A stretch of DNA of 64,000 bases, from contig NZ_JACMYH010000004.1 of assembly GCF_014235765.1 (NCBI RefSeq), positions 1-64,000 on the forward strand, written 5' to 3'. This document shows positions 53,617 to 63,209 of this stretch, one piece after another (positions within the stretch are counted from its first letter, which is position 1; every line of letters begins with the position of its first letter). A program made the position numbers and the translations under genes. The notes under the pieces are model-generated. The model was given only the letters and a program-made list of their open reading frames with translations, had not been told where the DNA came from and ran no database searches. This DNA comes from Pseudomonas baltica. GTDB taxonomy: Bacteria; Pseudomonadota; Gammaproteobacteria; Pseudomonadales; Pseudomonadaceae.

Positions 53617-54609
53617 CTAGGCCGGCACGATCTGGTTCTTGCCCTGACGCTTGGCCTGGTACATGGCGGCGTCGGAACGCGAGAAGAGGGAGTCAAGCAT
53701 TTCGTCTTGCGGCTGAATACTGGTCAGGCCCTGGCTTACCGTCACGCCGTAGTTCTTGCCATTGTGGTGGAAGCTCAGGCGCTGGATTTCGCGCTGCAGG
53801 CGCTCGGCGATCTGCATGGCCATGTCCGGCGCGCAGCCCGGGAACACGGCGGCGAATTCTTCACCACCGATGCGCCCGAACAAGTCGCCACGGCGCAGTA
53901 CCGCACGGCCGGTTTCGGCGATGCGTTGCAGCACGTGGTCACCTTCCTGGTGGCCATAGGTATCGTTGATCATCTTGAAATCGTCGATGTCCAGCAGCAG
54001 GAAGGCCATGGGCGTGTCGTTGAGGCGGGACTGCTCGAACTCGCGGTGGGCGCATTCGAAGAAGTGTCGACGGTTGCTGCTCTGGGTCAGGACATCGGTG
54101 GTGGCGAGGCGTTGGAGCTCGCCTTCAAGGTGCTTCTTTTCGGTAATGTCCTCGGCGATACCCACCACGATCACGCGTTGGCCTGCATCCACCTGGTGGC
54201 TGACGAAGCACTTGTCGCTGAGCCAGCGGATCTGGCCATCGGCGCTGATAATGCGGTATTCGCGGTCTTCGACGGCGCCCTTGTCGAGCACTTCGGCCAG
54301 GCTGCGATCGGCGTAGTCCAGGTCATCCGGGTAGATGCTGTCGCGCCATTCGTTGTAGTCAGCCAGCAGCAAACCCACCGAGCGGCCGAAAATCCGTTCG
54401 TAGGCGGGGCTGACGTAGATCATCTGCTGGGTTTCCCAATCGAACGCCCAGAGTACCGCGTTGACGCTGACCAACAGCGAGCTGAACAGCTGCTCGCGCT
54501 CCTTGAGCCGCGCGACCTCACCCTGGGCATGCATCAAGGCCAATAGGGTTTCAGCGGCTTCGGGTAGAGGTTTGACGGGTGTAGAAGGTAATTTTTTATT
54601 GACCATCAT
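53617..54609 (-). CDS. PAS-GGDEF diguanylate cyclase
   Basis: Soluble protein of 330 aa that makes c-di-GMP. A short helical N-terminus is followed by a PAS domain with PAC tail (residues about 45-165; VLWAFDWETQQMIYVSPAYERIFGRS and GIAEDITEKKHLEGE) and a GGDEF domain (about 170-330) with DIDDFKMINDTYGHQEGDHVL, active site GGEEF (RIGGEEFAAVFPG) and SQGLTSI. The residues two to five positions before GGEEF (DLFGRI) do not form an RxxD inhibitory site. Start ATG 54609 or 54606; a GTG precedes. Confidence 0.9.
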   Translation of the reverse strand: MMVNKKLPSTPVKPLPEAAETLLALMHAQGEVARLKEREQLFSSLLVSVNAVLWAFDWETQQMIYVSPAYERIFGRSVGLLLADYNEWRDSIYPDDLDYADRSLAEVLDKGAVEDREYRIISADGQIRWLSDKCFVSHQVDAGQRVIVVGIAEDITEKKHLEGELQRLATTDVLTQSSNRRHFFECAHREFEQSRLNDTPMAFLLLDIDDFKMINDTYGHQEGDHVLQRIAETGRAVLRRGDLFGRIGGEEFAAVFPGCAPDMAMQIAERLQREIQRLSFHHNGKNYGVTVSQGLTSIQPQDEMLDSLFSRSDAAMYQAKRQGKNQIVPA

Positions 54610-54733
54610 CACGGCATCTCAGAGGCGTTGGGATTACTGCGAACGGATGCGCGAAAAGCGCGGCCAAGGCATGATCCCAGGCGGTAGCGCTATGAGTCTG
54701 AGAGCGGAAAATTGTAACGAAGTTCCGAACGGC

Positions 54734-54753
54734 GCGCCTTGGGGCCAAGGCGC
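54734..54753. terminator. Possible hairpin between desA and the diguanylate cyclase gene
   Basis: GCGCCTTGG-GG-CCAAGGCGC, a nine-base inverted repeat downstream of the desA stop. It lacks a T-run, so it may be a rho-dependent or weak terminator, or chance. Confidence 0.35.
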
Positions 54754-54766
54754 ACCGATAAACGGC

Positions 54767-55951
54767 TCAGGCTGCAGCAGGCCTCAGCGAGTACGTCTTG
54801 AGCTGGGTCGCGAAGTCGCGCAGCGAGTGAATGCCACTGGCTTCGGCCTCTTGGATCCAATCCTTGATGGCGGCGAGCATATCATGACCGTTGGAGCTGG
54901 TGCGCGCCCAGATCTGTTGCAGGGCCAGGCGCTTTTCATAGATGACGCGCAATGCGTGGCTGTGTTCGAGCATCGTCTGGATGTGCAGGTGATGCCCTTC
55001 GTCCAGCAGGCTGGTTTCACGCGACAGCAGGCGCTTGGCCCGGCGGAACTGGTGACGTACCGATTCGTCGACCCTGCTCAGCTCCTGTTGCACCAGCGGC
55101 GCGATCACCAGCTTGCGGTACTGCGCCATGATCTGGAAGCGATTGTTGAGGATCGCCATGGCGGTGTCCATGTCGAGCTGGCCCTTGCCTTCCACGCGGT
55201 GGGCAATCGGTGCCACGCGCTGGACCTTGGCCAGGCGCAGCCAGGTAAACAGCTTGATCCAGGCCCAACCCATGTCGAACTCCCATTTCTTGACCGACAG
55301 CTTGGCCGAATTGGGGTAGGTGTGGTGGTTGTTGTGCAGTTCTTCGCCGCCGACGATGATGCCCCACGGCACCAGGTTGGTGGCCGCGTCGCGGCATTCG
55401 AAGTTGCGGTAGCCCACGGCATGGCCGAGGCCATTGATGACACCGGCTGCCCAGAAGGGAATCCACATCATCTGCACGGCCCACACGGTCAGGCCGAGAG
55501 CGCCGAACAGCAACAGGTCGATGACCAGCATCAGGACCACGCCAGTGTGGCGGAAGCGCGAGTACAGGTTGCGCTCGATCCAGTCTTCGGGGCAGTTCTT
55601 GCCATAGATGCGCAAGGTGTCGGGGTTTTCCGCCTCTTTGCGATAGAGCTCGGCGCCGGTACGCATCACGGTGCCCAGGCCCTTGATCACGGGGCTGTGC
55701 GGATCGTCGACGGTTTCGCATTTGGCGTGGTGCTTGCGGTGGATGGCGGTCCACTCGCGGGTGTTCTGGGCAGTGGTGAGCCAGAGCCAGAAACGGAAGA
55801 AGTGCTTGAGCCCGGCGTTGAGTTCCAGCGAGCGGTGGGCGGAATAGCGGTGCAGGTAGACAGTGACGCTGATGATGGTCACATGGGTCAGCAACAACGT
55901 GACTGCCACCACTTGCCAGGCGGACAGATCGAGAAAACCGTTGTACCACAT
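54767..55951 (-). CDS. desA: Fatty acid delta-9 desaturase
   Basis: Integral membrane di-iron desaturase of 394 aa acting on acyl chains of membrane phospholipids. Three histidine boxes are present: HRYSAHRSL (about residue 34), HRKHHAKCE (about 72) and HNNHHTYPN (about 208). Membrane segments lie at about 10-30, 50-65 and 130-175. The C-terminal soluble extension (about 270-394) is typical of DesA of P. aeruginosa (PA0286). The gene order desA, GGDEF-EAL gene, oscA, sbp, cysTWA is the same as around PA0286-PA0280, supporting the name. Confidence 0.9.
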   Translation of the reverse strand: MWYNGFLDLSAWQVVAVTLLLTHVTIISVTVYLHRYSAHRSLELNAGLKHFFRFWLWLTTAQNTREWTAIHRKHHAKCETVDDPHSPVIKGLGTVMRTGAELYRKEAENPDTLRIYGKNCPEDWIERNLYSRFRHTGVVLMLVIDLLLFGALGLTVWAVQMMWIPFWAAGVINGLGHAVGYRNFECRDAATNLVPWGIIVGGEELHNNHHTYPNSAKLSVKKWEFDMGWAWIKLFTWLRLAKVQRVAPIAHRVEGKGQLDMDTAMAILNNRFQIMAQYRKLVIAPLVQQELSRVDESVRHQFRRAKRLLSRETSLLDEGHHLHIQTMLEHSHALRVIYEKRLALQQIWARTSSNGHDMLAAIKDWIQEAEASGIHSLRDFATQLKTYSLRPAAA

Positions 55952-56097
55952 AGGCGGGAAGGCCCTCGGTTGGGTGGGTAATGCGTGCAGCGCATTATCG
56001 ACTAGCTATCAGATAAAGCCAGTCGCTCTTTTAGATAAGAGTCGCTGAATGTTTCTATTCTATAATTGGTACACATTTTGTGTGGCCGATTGACCCT

Positions 56098-57963
56098 ATG
56101 TCTGTTTTATCTCGGGTTACAGCGCGCGGCGTTGTGATTTACCTGATTGTCTGTGTGGTGTGGTTTCTGTTGTGCGGTCGTGTGGCAAACGGCCTTTTCG
56201 GAGCGTCGTCGGCCGGATGGGGGGTTCATCTGGCCGGTTGCGGTGTGTGGTTGCTGGGCAGTGCGTTCGCCTTTGGCTGGCTGCGCGCGCGGCAGGCCAA
56301 CCGCGAAAGCCGACGTTTGTCGGCAGCGGTTTTCGACTGCACCGCCGACGGCGTGCTGGTGACCGACACTGCAGGGCGCATCCTGCAGGTCAACCGGGCC
56401 TTCATGGCGATCACCGGGTATGCAGAGGACGAAGTGCTCGGGCAGAACCCGAACACGTTCAAATCCGGGCAGCATCCGCCGGCCTTCTATCAACAGATGT
56501 TTCGCACGCTGGCCGAGCACGACCAGTGGAGCGGCGAGATCTGGAACCGTCGCAAGGGCGGCGACAGCTACCCGCAGTGGCAGACCATCCGCGCGATCCG
56601 CGATGATCGGGGCAAGCTGAGCCACTATGTAGCAGTGTTCTCCGACATCAGCGCGATCAGGCATTCGCAGCGCGAGCTGGCCCATCTGGCACACCATGAT
56701 CCGCTGACCGGGTTGCCCAACCGCCTGCTGTTCAGCCACCGCACCGAGCACGCCTTGAGTACGGCCAGGCTTGCGCAACGCTGCTGCGCGTTGCTGCTGA
56801 TCGACCTCGACCACTTCCAGAACGTCAACGACAGCTTCGGGCATGGCGTGGGCGATCGGTTGCTGATGGCCGTGGTCGAGCGTTTGCAGTGCGGGTTGGG
56901 CGAGGAGGTGACCCTGGCTCGGCTGGGCGGCGACGAATTTGCGGTGCTGATGGAAGGCGAGTTGCGCACAGGGCAGGCGACGGCGCTGGGGCAGGGGTTG
57001 CTCGAAGGCCTGCGCGCGCCCTTCGCCATCGATGGGCACACCTTGTTCATCAGCGCCAGCATGGGCATCAGTCTGTTTCCCGACGACGCGCAGGGTGCCG
57101 AGCAGCTGTTGCGCAACGCCGACTCGGCGCTGTTCCAGGCCAAGGCACGGGGCCGTTCGAGCTATGCCCTGTATACCCAAGAGCTGACCACCCGCGCCCA
57201 GCAGCAGATCGAAGTGACCGCAGAACTGCGCCAGGCCCTGGCCGACGGGCAGTTGCGGGTGCACTACCAACCGGTGCATGCCCTGCGCGACAAGGCCATG
57301 GTCGGGGTAGAGGCGCTGGTGCGCTGGCAGCACCCGGAGCGCGGCCTGGTGCCGCCAGGGCAGTTCATACCGATTGCCGAGCGCAGTGGTTTGATCGCCG
57401 AAATCGACACCTGGGTGCTGGCCACCGCGTGCCGCCAGATGCGTCAGTGGCAGGTCGAGGGCAAGGCACTGGATTTCGTCGCGGTGAACATCTCCAGCCG
57501 TCTGTTCAGCCACCATGATCTCTACCGGCAGGTCGAGAGAGTTCTGGCCGAGACAGAACTGGCGCCTGCGCATCTGGAACTGGAAGTGACCGAAAGTGCG
57601 GTGATGGATGATCCGGACCGCGCACTGGAGCAACTGCATCACCTGCGCGATCTGGGTTTGCAACTGGCGATCGACGACTTCGGCACCGGTTATTCATCCT
57701 TGCTCAGGCTCAAGCGCCTGCCGGTCCACAAACTCAAGATCGACCAGGGTTTCGTCGCCGGCCTGCCCGGCGACGAGGACGATGTGGCGATCACCACGGC
57801 GATCATCGCGCTGGCGCACAGCATGGGCATGCAGGTGCACGCCGAGGGCATCGAGCAGGCGAATCAGGCGCAGTTCCTGCTGGAGCACGGTTGCGGACTG
57901 GGCCAGGGCTATTGGTTCGGCCGTCCGGTGCAAGCCGCTGCGCTGCAATGGCAGGTCCAATAG
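56098..57963 (+). CDS. PAS-GGDEF-EAL c-di-GMP signalling protein (PipA-like)
   Basis: Membrane-bound protein of 621 aa. Two N-terminal membrane segments (about residues 8-30 and 40-62) precede a PAS domain (about 75-200), a GGDEF domain with intact RLGGDEFAVL (about 280) and an EAL domain with VGVEALVRWQHPERG (about 405), NISSRLF, IDDFGTGYSSLLRLKRLPVHKLKIDQ (about 525) and HAEGIEQ. All residues usually needed for phosphodiesterase activity appear present, so it probably degrades c-di-GMP, with GGDEF serving as GTP sensor. By gene order it is the counterpart of PA0285. The ATG at 56098 is preferred over a GTG at 56080. Confidence 0.88.
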   Translation: MSVLSRVTARGVVIYLIVCVVWFLLCGRVANGLFGASSAGWGVHLAGCGVWLLGSAFAFGWLRARQANRESRRLSAAVFDCTADGVLVTDTAGRILQVNRAFMAITGYAEDEVLGQNPNTFKSGQHPPAFYQQMFRTLAEHDQWSGEIWNRRKGGDSYPQWQTIRAIRDDRGKLSHYVAVFSDISAIRHSQRELAHLAHHDPLTGLPNRLLFSHRTEHALSTARLAQRCCALLLIDLDHFQNVNDSFGHGVGDRLLMAVVERLQCGLGEEVTLARLGGDEFAVLMEGELRTGQATALGQGLLEGLRAPFAIDGHTLFISASMGISLFPDDAQGAEQLLRNADSALFQAKARGRSSYALYTQELTTRAQQQIEVTAELRQALADGQLRVHYQPVHALRDKAMVGVEALVRWQHPERGLVPPGQFIPIAERSGLIAEIDTWVLATACRQMRQWQVEGKALDFVAVNISSRLFSHHDLYRQVERVLAETELAPAHLELEVTESAVMDDPDRALEQLHHLRDLGLQLAIDDFGTGYSSLLRLKRLPVHKLKIDQGFVAGLPGDEDDVAITTAIIALAHSMGMQVHAEGIEQANQAQFLLEHGCGLGQGYWFGRPVQAAALQWQVQ

Positions 57964-57993
57964 GTGCGTATAAAAACTTCTGGTTATATGAAA

Positions 57994-58018
57994 ATTCTTA
58001 AACAGTATTTTTAAGAAT
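57994..58018 (+). promoter_or_regulatory. Inverted repeat in oscA promoter region
   Basis: ATTCTTAA (57994-58001) and TTAAGAAT (58011-58018) form an A/T-rich inverted repeat about 63 bases before oscA. A partly similar ATTCCTTAACGAAT stands at 62507-62520 before the hydrolase gene. Sulfate-starvation promoters controlled by CysB are A/T-rich and poorly conserved, so CysB binding is a guess. Confidence 0.45.
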
Positions 58019-58080
58019 AACAAGACCGCTCTACTATCGCGCTCACGCCACCTTGGCACCCCTTACCCAGGAGCATGATC

Positions 58081-58263
58081 ATGAGCGCATCGCTACGCAG
58101 CGTCGAAGGACAGGACGAAGCCACCATTCTGCGGGAAATTCAGAGTGCGCTGCGCGACCTGCGTTTCGGTGCGGTGGAGATCACCGTACACAACGCTCAA
58201 GTCGTGCAGATCGAACGCAAGGAAAAATTCCGTTTGCAGAACCCGGGCAACAAGCCCAGCTGA
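58081..58263 (+). CDS. oscA: OscA-like DUF2292 small protein of sulfur metabolism
   Basis: Small cytoplasmic protein of 60 aa ([52 protein letters not shown]). It belongs to the DUF2292/YezD family; the Pseudomonas member OscA is needed for use of organosulfur compounds and is linked to chromate resistance through sulfur supply. ATG 58081 is chosen because GGAG sits seven bases before; an in-frame ATG lies two codons upstream. It heads the sulfate uptake genes sbp-cysTWA, as in other pseudomonads. Confidence 0.88.
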   Translation: MSASLRSVEGQDEATILREIQSALRDLRFGAVEITVHNAQVVQIERKEKFRLQNPGNKPS

Positions 58264-58321
58264 GTACGCGTCCTGCGTAGCAGCCATAAGAAAAATACCC
58301 GCCATTCCAGGAGCTTCGTCC

Positions 58322-59332
58322 ATGTCTATCCGCCGTTATGCCTTGGCAGCCCTCGCCAGCGCCGTATTTGCCGGCTCCGCCGTCGCCAAGGACTACGAGC
58401 TGCTCAACGTGTCCTACGATCCGACCCGCGAGCTGTACCAGGAATACAACGCCGAGTTCGTCAATTTCTGGAAGAAGGAGCACGCGGGCGACACCGTGTC
58501 GATCAAGCAATCCCACGGTGGTTCGGGCAAACAGGGCCGCGCGGTGATCGACGGCCTGCCCGCCGATGTGGTGACCCTGGCGCTGGCCGGTGACATCGAC
58601 GAGATCAGCCGCTTGGGCAAGTCCATCCCGGAGAACTGGCAGACCCGTCTGCCGGACGCCAGCACGCCCTACACCTCGACCATCGTGTTTCTGGTGCGCA
58701 AGGGCAACCCCAAGGGCATCAAGGACTGGGGCGACCTGATCAAGAATGATGTCTCGGTGATCACGCCGAATCCGAAGACGTCCGGCGGCGCCCGCTGGAA
58801 TTTCCTGGCAGCCTGGGCCTACGGCCTGAAAGCCGGCGATGGCGACGAAGGCAAGGCCAAAGAGTACGTGCAGACGCTGTTCAAGCACGTGCCGATTCTG
58901 GACACCGGTGCCCGTGGCTCGACCATCACCTTCGTCAACAATGGTCAGGGCGACGTTTTGCTGGCCTGGGAGAACGAGGCGTTCCTGGCATTGAAGGAAG
59001 ACGGTGGCGCGGACAAGTTCGACATTGTCGTGCCTTCGCTGTCGATTTTGGCTGAGCCGCCGGTAGCTGTGGTCGACAAGAACGTGAAGAAGAAGGGCAA
59101 CGAGGAAATCGCCGAAGCCTACCTCAAGCACCTGTACAGCCCGGCTGGCCAGGAAATCGCTGCGAAGAACTTCTATCGTCCGCGCGACAAGGATGTGGCA
59201 GCCAAGTATGCGAAGCAATTTCCAGCGCTGAATCTGGTTACTATCGACAAGGATTTCGGCGGGTGGAAAACCGCACAGCCCAAATTCTTCAATGATGGTG
59301 GGGTGTTCGATCAGATTTATCAGGCTCAATAA
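58322..59332 (+). CDS. sbp: Periplasmic sulfate-binding protein
   Basis: Sulfate-binding protein of 336 aa for the CysTWA importer. The signal peptide ends near residue 22 ([24 protein letters not shown]), then [13 protein letters not shown] and [10 protein letters not shown], the sulfate-contact segments, and [14 protein letters not shown]. It starts at ATG 58322 with AGGAG ten bases before. The gene follows oscA after 58 bases and is separated from cysT by a REP pair, which may set higher expression of the binding protein than of the membrane parts. Confidence 0.95.
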   Translation: MSIRRYALAALASAVFAGSAVAKDYELLNVSYDPTRELYQEYNAEFVNFWKKEHAGDTVSIKQSHGGSGKQGRAVIDGLPADVVTLALAGDIDEISRLGKSIPENWQTRLPDASTPYTSTIVFLVRKGNPKGIKDWGDLIKNDVSVITPNPKTSGGARWNFLAAWAYGLKAGDGDEGKAKEYVQTLFKHVPILDTGARGSTITFVNNGQGDVLLAWENEAFLALKEDGGADKFDIVVPSLSILAEPPVAVVDKNVKKKGNEEIAEAYLKHLYSPAGQEIAAKNFYRPRDKDVAAKYAKQFPALNLVTIDKDFGGWKTAQPKFFNDGGVFDQIYQAQ

Positions 59333-59349
59333 GATTCGTTGAGGCGGCT

Positions 59350-59440
59350 GGCCTCTTCGCGGGCAGAGGGCTCGCCGCCCGCCCCGCTCCCACAGGTCAC
59401 CGTAAAGCCTATGGGAGTGGGCTCTGCCCGCGAAGAGGCC
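59350..59440. repeat. REP inverted pair between sbp and cysT
   Basis: A perfect 19-base inverted repeat, GGCCTCTTCGCGGGCAGAG at 59350-59368 and its reverse complement at 59422-59440, with a second partial pairing (GGGCTC/GAGC; CTCCCACAGG/CCTATGGGAG) inside. Position within the transport operon suits stabilisation of the upstream sbp mRNA. Confidence 0.85.
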
Positions 59441-59473
59441 CGATTGCGTAAACCGTATTCATCAAGGACTTCT

Positions 59474-60292
59474 ATGTCGCGTCGTATCTCCCCCGTCATA
59501 CCCGGCTTCGGGCTGACGCTGGGCTACACCGTCGTGTACCTCAGCCTGATCGTGCTGATCCCCCTGGCCGCCATGTTCGTGCATGCTGCGCAGCTGACCT
59601 GGGAACAGTTCTGGACCATCGTTACCGCACCTCGCGTACTCGCCGCACTGAAACTCAGTTTCGGCACGGCGTTGTGTGCGGCGATCATCAATGGAGTGAT
59701 CGGCACCCTGCTGGCCTGGGTGCTGGTGCGCTACACCTTTCCCGGACGCAAGATCATCGATGCGATGATCGACCTGCCATTCGCCCTGCCCACGGCCGTG
59801 GCAGGCATTGCCCTGACGGCGCTGTATGCACCCAACGGCCTGGTTGGGCAGTTCGCCGCCGACCTGGGTTTCAAGATCGCCTACACCCCCTTGGGCATCA
59901 CCCTGGCCCTGACCTTTGTCACCCTGCCGTTCGTGGTGCGCACGGTGCAGCCGGTGCTGGCCGACATCCCGCGCGAGGTCGAGGAAGCCGCAGCCTGCCT
60001 GGGTGCCAAGCCGTTGCAGGTGTTCCGCTTCATCCTCGCGCCGGCGCTGTTGCCTGCCTGGCTCACCGGTTTCGCGCTGGCGTTCGCCCGCGGCGTGGGT
60101 GAGTACGGATCGGTTATTTTCATTGCCGGCAACATGCCGATGAAGACCGAAATCCTGCCGCTGCTGATCATGGTCAAGCTGGACCAATACGACTACACCG
60201 GCGCCACGGCCATCGGCGTGATGATGCTGGTGGTTTCCTTCATTCTGCTGCTGCTGATCAACTTGTTGCAGCGGCGCATCGAAACCCCTTGA
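59474..60292 (+). CDS. cysT: Sulfate/thiosulfate ABC transporter permease CysT
   Basis: Permease of 272 aa with six or so membrane segments (first at about residues 12-32, [25 protein letters not shown]). It carries the CysT/CysU family motifs [26 protein letters not shown] and the ATPase-contact loop [30 protein letters not shown]. The start is ATG 59474 with AAGGA before; the longer open frame from 59339 runs through the REP element and is not coding. It pairs with CysW. Confidence 0.93.
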   Translation: MSRRISPVIPGFGLTLGYTVVYLSLIVLIPLAAMFVHAAQLTWEQFWTIVTAPRVLAALKLSFGTALCAAIINGVIGTLLAWVLVRYTFPGRKIIDAMIDLPFALPTAVAGIALTALYAPNGLVGQFAADLGFKIAYTPLGITLALTFVTLPFVVRTVQPVLADIPREVEEAAACLGAKPLQVFRFILAPALLPAWLTGFALAFARGVGEYGSVIFIAGNMPMKTEILPLLIMVKLDQYDYTGATAIGVMMLVVSFILLLLINLLQRRIETP

Positions 60293-60306
60293 AGGAGGCT
60301 CCGCAC

Positions 60307-61173
60307 ATGTCTGCATCTTCCATTGCTGCCTCCACCAATGCGGCCCGGCGTGGCAGCGCAACCTCGCGGCGGGTGTTGATCGCCCTGGGCTGGCTGGTCT
60401 TCGCCGTGTTTCTGTTGCTGCCGTTGCTGATCGTCGTGTCCCAGGGCTTGAAGCAGGGCCTGGGGACCTTTTTCGCGGCGATCTTCGAGCCCGATGCGCT
60501 GTCGGCGCTGAAGCTGACGGTGTTCGCCGTGCTCATTTCGGTGCCGCTGAACCTGGTGTTCGGCGTCAGCGCCGCGTGGTGCGTGAGCAAGTATTCGTTT
60601 CGCGGCAAGAGCATTCTGGTCACGTTGATCGACCTGCCGTTCTCGGTGTCGCCAGTCATTGCCGGTCTGGTCTATGTGCTGATGTTCGGCGCTCAGGGCC
60701 TGTTCGGGCCGTGGCTGCAGGACCACGACATCCAGATCGTGTTCGCCTTGCCGGGTATCGTGCTGGCCACCATCTTCGTGACCGTGCCGTTCGTGGCCCG
60801 CGAGCTGATCCCGCTGATGCAGGAACAAGGCACGCAGGAAGAGGAAGCGGCGCGTCTGCTGGGCGCGAATGGTTGGCAGATGTTCTGGTACGTCACCGTG
60901 CCGAACATCAAGTGGGGACTGATCTACGGCGTGGTGCTGTGTACCGCGCGGGCCATGGGCGAGTTCGGTGCCGTGTCGGTGGTGTCCGGGCACATTCGCG
61001 GCGTGACCAATACCCTGCCGCTGCACGTGGAAATTCTCTACAACGAATACAACCATGTCGCCGCCTTTGCCGTTGCGAGCCTGTTGCTGATCCTGGCGCT
61101 CTTCATCCTGCTGCTCAAGCAGTGGAGCGAGTCCCGTATTGACCGCCTGCGCAACAGCGCCGCGGAGGAATGA
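60307..61173 (+). CDS. cysW: Sulfate/thiosulfate ABC transporter permease CysW
   Basis: Second permease, 288 aa, starting at ATG 60307 with AAGGAGG nine bases upstream. Membrane segments begin near residue 24 ([22 protein letters not shown]). The ATPase-contact loop [31 protein letters not shown] and the CysW end motif [27 protein letters not shown] are visible. It overlaps no neighbour but lies 14 bases after cysT and 3 bases before cysA. Confidence 0.94.
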   Translation: MSASSIAASTNAARRGSATSRRVLIALGWLVFAVFLLLPLLIVVSQGLKQGLGTFFAAIFEPDALSALKLTVFAVLISVPLNLVFGVSAAWCVSKYSFRGKSILVTLIDLPFSVSPVIAGLVYVLMFGAQGLFGPWLQDHDIQIVFALPGIVLATIFVTVPFVARELIPLMQEQGTQEEEAARLLGANGWQMFWYVTVPNIKWGLIYGVVLCTARAMGEFGAVSVVSGHIRGVTNTLPLHVEILYNEYNHVAAFAVASLLLILALFILLLKQWSESRIDRLRNSAAEE

Positions 61174-61176
61174 TTA

Positions 61177-62166
61177 ATGTCGATCGAAGTTCGTAACGTC
61201 AGCAAGCGCTTCAATGCCTTCCAGGCCCTGGACTCCATCAATCTGGACATCCAGAGTGGCGAGCTGGTGGCTCTGCTGGGCCCATCCGGGTGCGGCAAGA
61301 CCACCTTGCTGCGCATCATCGCCGGCCTGGAAACGCCCGACCAGGGCAGCATCGTGTTCCACGGCGAGGACGTTTCCGGCCACGATGTGCGGGATCGCAA
61401 CGTCGGTTTCGTGTTCCAGCACTACGCGCTGTTCCGACACATGACAGTGTTCGACAACGTCGCCTTTGGCTTGCGCATGAAACCCAAGCGCGAGCGGCCC
61501 ACCGAAACGGTGATTGCGCAGAAGGTGCATGAGCTGTTGAACATGGTGCAGCTGGACTGGTTGCACGATCGCTACCCCGAGCAGTTGTCCGGGGGACAGC
61601 GCCAGCGTATTGCCCTGGCCCGTGCCCTGGCGGTCGAGCCCAAGGTGCTGCTGCTCGACGAACCCTTCGGCGCGCTCGACGCGAAGGTGCGCAAGGAGCT
61701 GCGTCGCTGGCTCGCGCGCTTGCACGAGGACATCAACCTGACCTCGGTCTTCGTAACCCACGACCAGGAAGAAGCCATGGAAGTGGCGGATCGCATCGTG
61801 GTGATGAACAAGGGTGTCATCGAGCAGATCGGTTCGCCCGGCGAGGTGTACGAGAACCCGGCCAGCGACTTCGTCTATCACTTTCTGGGCGACTCCAACC
61901 GCTTGCAGTTGGGTGGTGAGGAGCATGTGCTGTTTCGTCCGCACGAAGTGTCGCTGTCGCGCCACGAGCTGGACGACCATCATGCCGCCGAAGTGCGTGA
62001 CATTCGTCCGTTGGGCGCAACCACGCGGGTGACGCTCAAGGTCGAGGGGCAGAGCGAGCTGATCGAGGCCGAAGTGGTCAAGGACCATGACAGCCTGAGT
62101 GGCCTGGCGCGGGGCGAGACGTTGTTCTTCAAGCCCAAGGTCTGGCAGAAGGCGTCAGGTCTGTAG
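61177..62166 (+). CDS. cysA: Sulfate/thiosulfate ABC transporter ATPase CysA
   Basis: ATP-binding subunit of 329 aa that drives sulfate and thiosulfate import. Walker [10 protein letters not shown] near residue 35, signature LSGGQRQR near 136, Walker [12 protein letters not shown] near 154, and the switch His in [15 protein letters not shown] near 190. A C-terminal regulatory OB-like region with LFRPHEVSL follows. ATG 61177 is preceded by GGAGGAA. The TAG stop lies inside the first REP of the downstream cluster. Confidence 0.95.
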   Translation: MSIEVRNVSKRFNAFQALDSINLDIQSGELVALLGPSGCGKTTLLRIIAGLETPDQGSIVFHGEDVSGHDVRDRNVGFVFQHYALFRHMTVFDNVAFGLRMKPKRERPTETVIAQKVHELLNMVQLDWLHDRYPEQLSGGQRQRIALARALAVEPKVLLLDEPFGALDAKVRKELRRWLARLHEDINLTSVFVTHDQEEAMEVADRIVVMNKGVIEQIGSPGEVYENPASDFVYHFLGDSNRLQLGGEEHVLFRPHEVSLSRHELDDHHAAEVRDIRPLGATTRVTLKVEGQSELIEAEVVKDHDSLSGLARGETLFFKPKVWQKASGL

Positions 62167-62462
62167 CAGCGGCGCAAGCCGCGTCCGAATTCAACGCGGT
62201 GCGTCAGAGACACCGCGTGTACCGCCGACGCGGCTCGCGCCGCTGCTACAGAAGATCACACGCACCTTGTAGCAGCGGCGCAAGCCGCGTCCGGGGTCGA
62301 TGCGGTGCAGCAGGCAGACTGTACGTGCCGCCGACGCGGCTTGCGCCGCTGCTACAGAAGATCACGCGCACCTTGTAGCAGCGGCGCGAGCCGCGTCCGG
62401 GATCGATGCGGTGCAGCAGGCAGACTGTACGTGCCGCCGACGCGGCTTGCGGCGCTGCTACG
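62162..62462. repeat. Cluster of three REP inverted pairs (BIME) after cysA
   Basis: Three consecutive inverted pairs. Each starts TGTAGCAGCGGCG(C)(A/G)AGCC (62162, 62278, 62374) and ends with the inverted CGCGGC(T)(C/T)GC(G)(C)CGCTGCTAC (ends near 62249, 62355 and 62461). The second and third units, with the same inner GATGCGGTGCAGCAGGCAG, are nearly identical with a 96-base period; the first is more diverged and 116 bases before the second. The first element overlaps the cysA stop codon. Confidence 0.92.
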
Positions 62463-62574
62463 GGGCTGATTGACCTTTATTTTGGTTATTAATAAATAGC
62501 TTCTTATTCCTTAACGAATATAACTCCTTTCCTTATACTGGCCTCCAACGCAACGTTTGCAGGAGGCGCATCCC
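62463..62574. promoter_or_regulatory. A/T-rich promoter region of the hydrolase gene
   Basis: Between the REP cluster and the hydrolase gene, 62475-62540 is strongly A/T-rich with ATTAATAAATAG and ATTCCTTAACGAATATAA, resembling the region before oscA. A shared sulfur-starvation control is inferred from position and composition only. Confidence 0.4.
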
Positions 62575-63156
62575 ATGCGCAATGAGTCGATCCGCTATCT
62601 GATCGTGCCAGGCTGGCAGGGCTCGTCCGACGACCATTGGCAAAGCCATTGGCAACGAACCCTGCCCAACAGCGCGCGGGTCGAGCAGGATGACTGGCTC
62701 ACGCCACGGCGTGAAGACTGGGTCGCGGCGCTGGACCGCGCGGTGAATGCCAGCGCCGATCCGGTGATTCTCATTGCTCACAGCCTGGGATGCGTGACCG
62801 TTGCCCACTGGTCGGCCCATGCCTCGCTGGTCTCGTTGCGCAAGGTCCGCGGAGCCCTGCTGGTGGCGCCCGCAGACGTAGAGCGCCCGGCCTGCTCGCC
62901 GGCCCTGCGCAATTTCGCACCCATCCCCAAACACCTGCTGCCGTTCCCCAGCCAAGTGGTGGGCTCGGACAACGACCCTGCGGCCAGTGCTCCGCGAGCC
63001 TTGCAACTGGCCCGCGACTGGGGCGCCGAAGCCGGCATTCTGGCCGGTGCCGGGCATATCAACGTCAAGTCCGGGCATCGACGCTGGGAACAGGGGTTTG
63101 CCTACCTCTATCGCCTGCAGAGTCGCATGGACCAGCACATCCAGCTGCGCGCCTGA
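62575..63156 (+). CDS. RBBP9/YdeN-family serine hydrolase
   Basis: Alpha/beta hydrolase of 193 aa. YLIVPGWQGSSDDHWQSHWQ at the N-terminus and the nucleophile elbow IAHSLGCVTVAHW (Ser near residue 71) identify the RBBP9/YdeN family, with acid in VVGSDNDPAA near 126 and catalytic His in AGHINVKSGHRRWEQG near 161. The substrate is unknown. The start is ATG 62575 with AGGAGG eight bases before. It lies between sulfur uptake genes and a sigma-54 activator gene and may belong to the same regulon. Confidence 0.88.
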   Translation: MRNESIRYLIVPGWQGSSDDHWQSHWQRTLPNSARVEQDDWLTPRREDWVAALDRAVNASADPVILIAHSLGCVTVAHWSAHASLVSLRKVRGALLVAPADVERPACSPALRNFAPIPKHLLPFPSQVVGSDNDPAASAPRALQLARDWGAEAGILAGAGHINVKSGHRRWEQGFAYLYRLQSRMDQHIQLRA

Positions 63157-63209
63157 ATGCCCGACAACCGAGTACGCCGCCTGCAGCCAGGCCGGTGGGA
63201 GCCTTGCCC

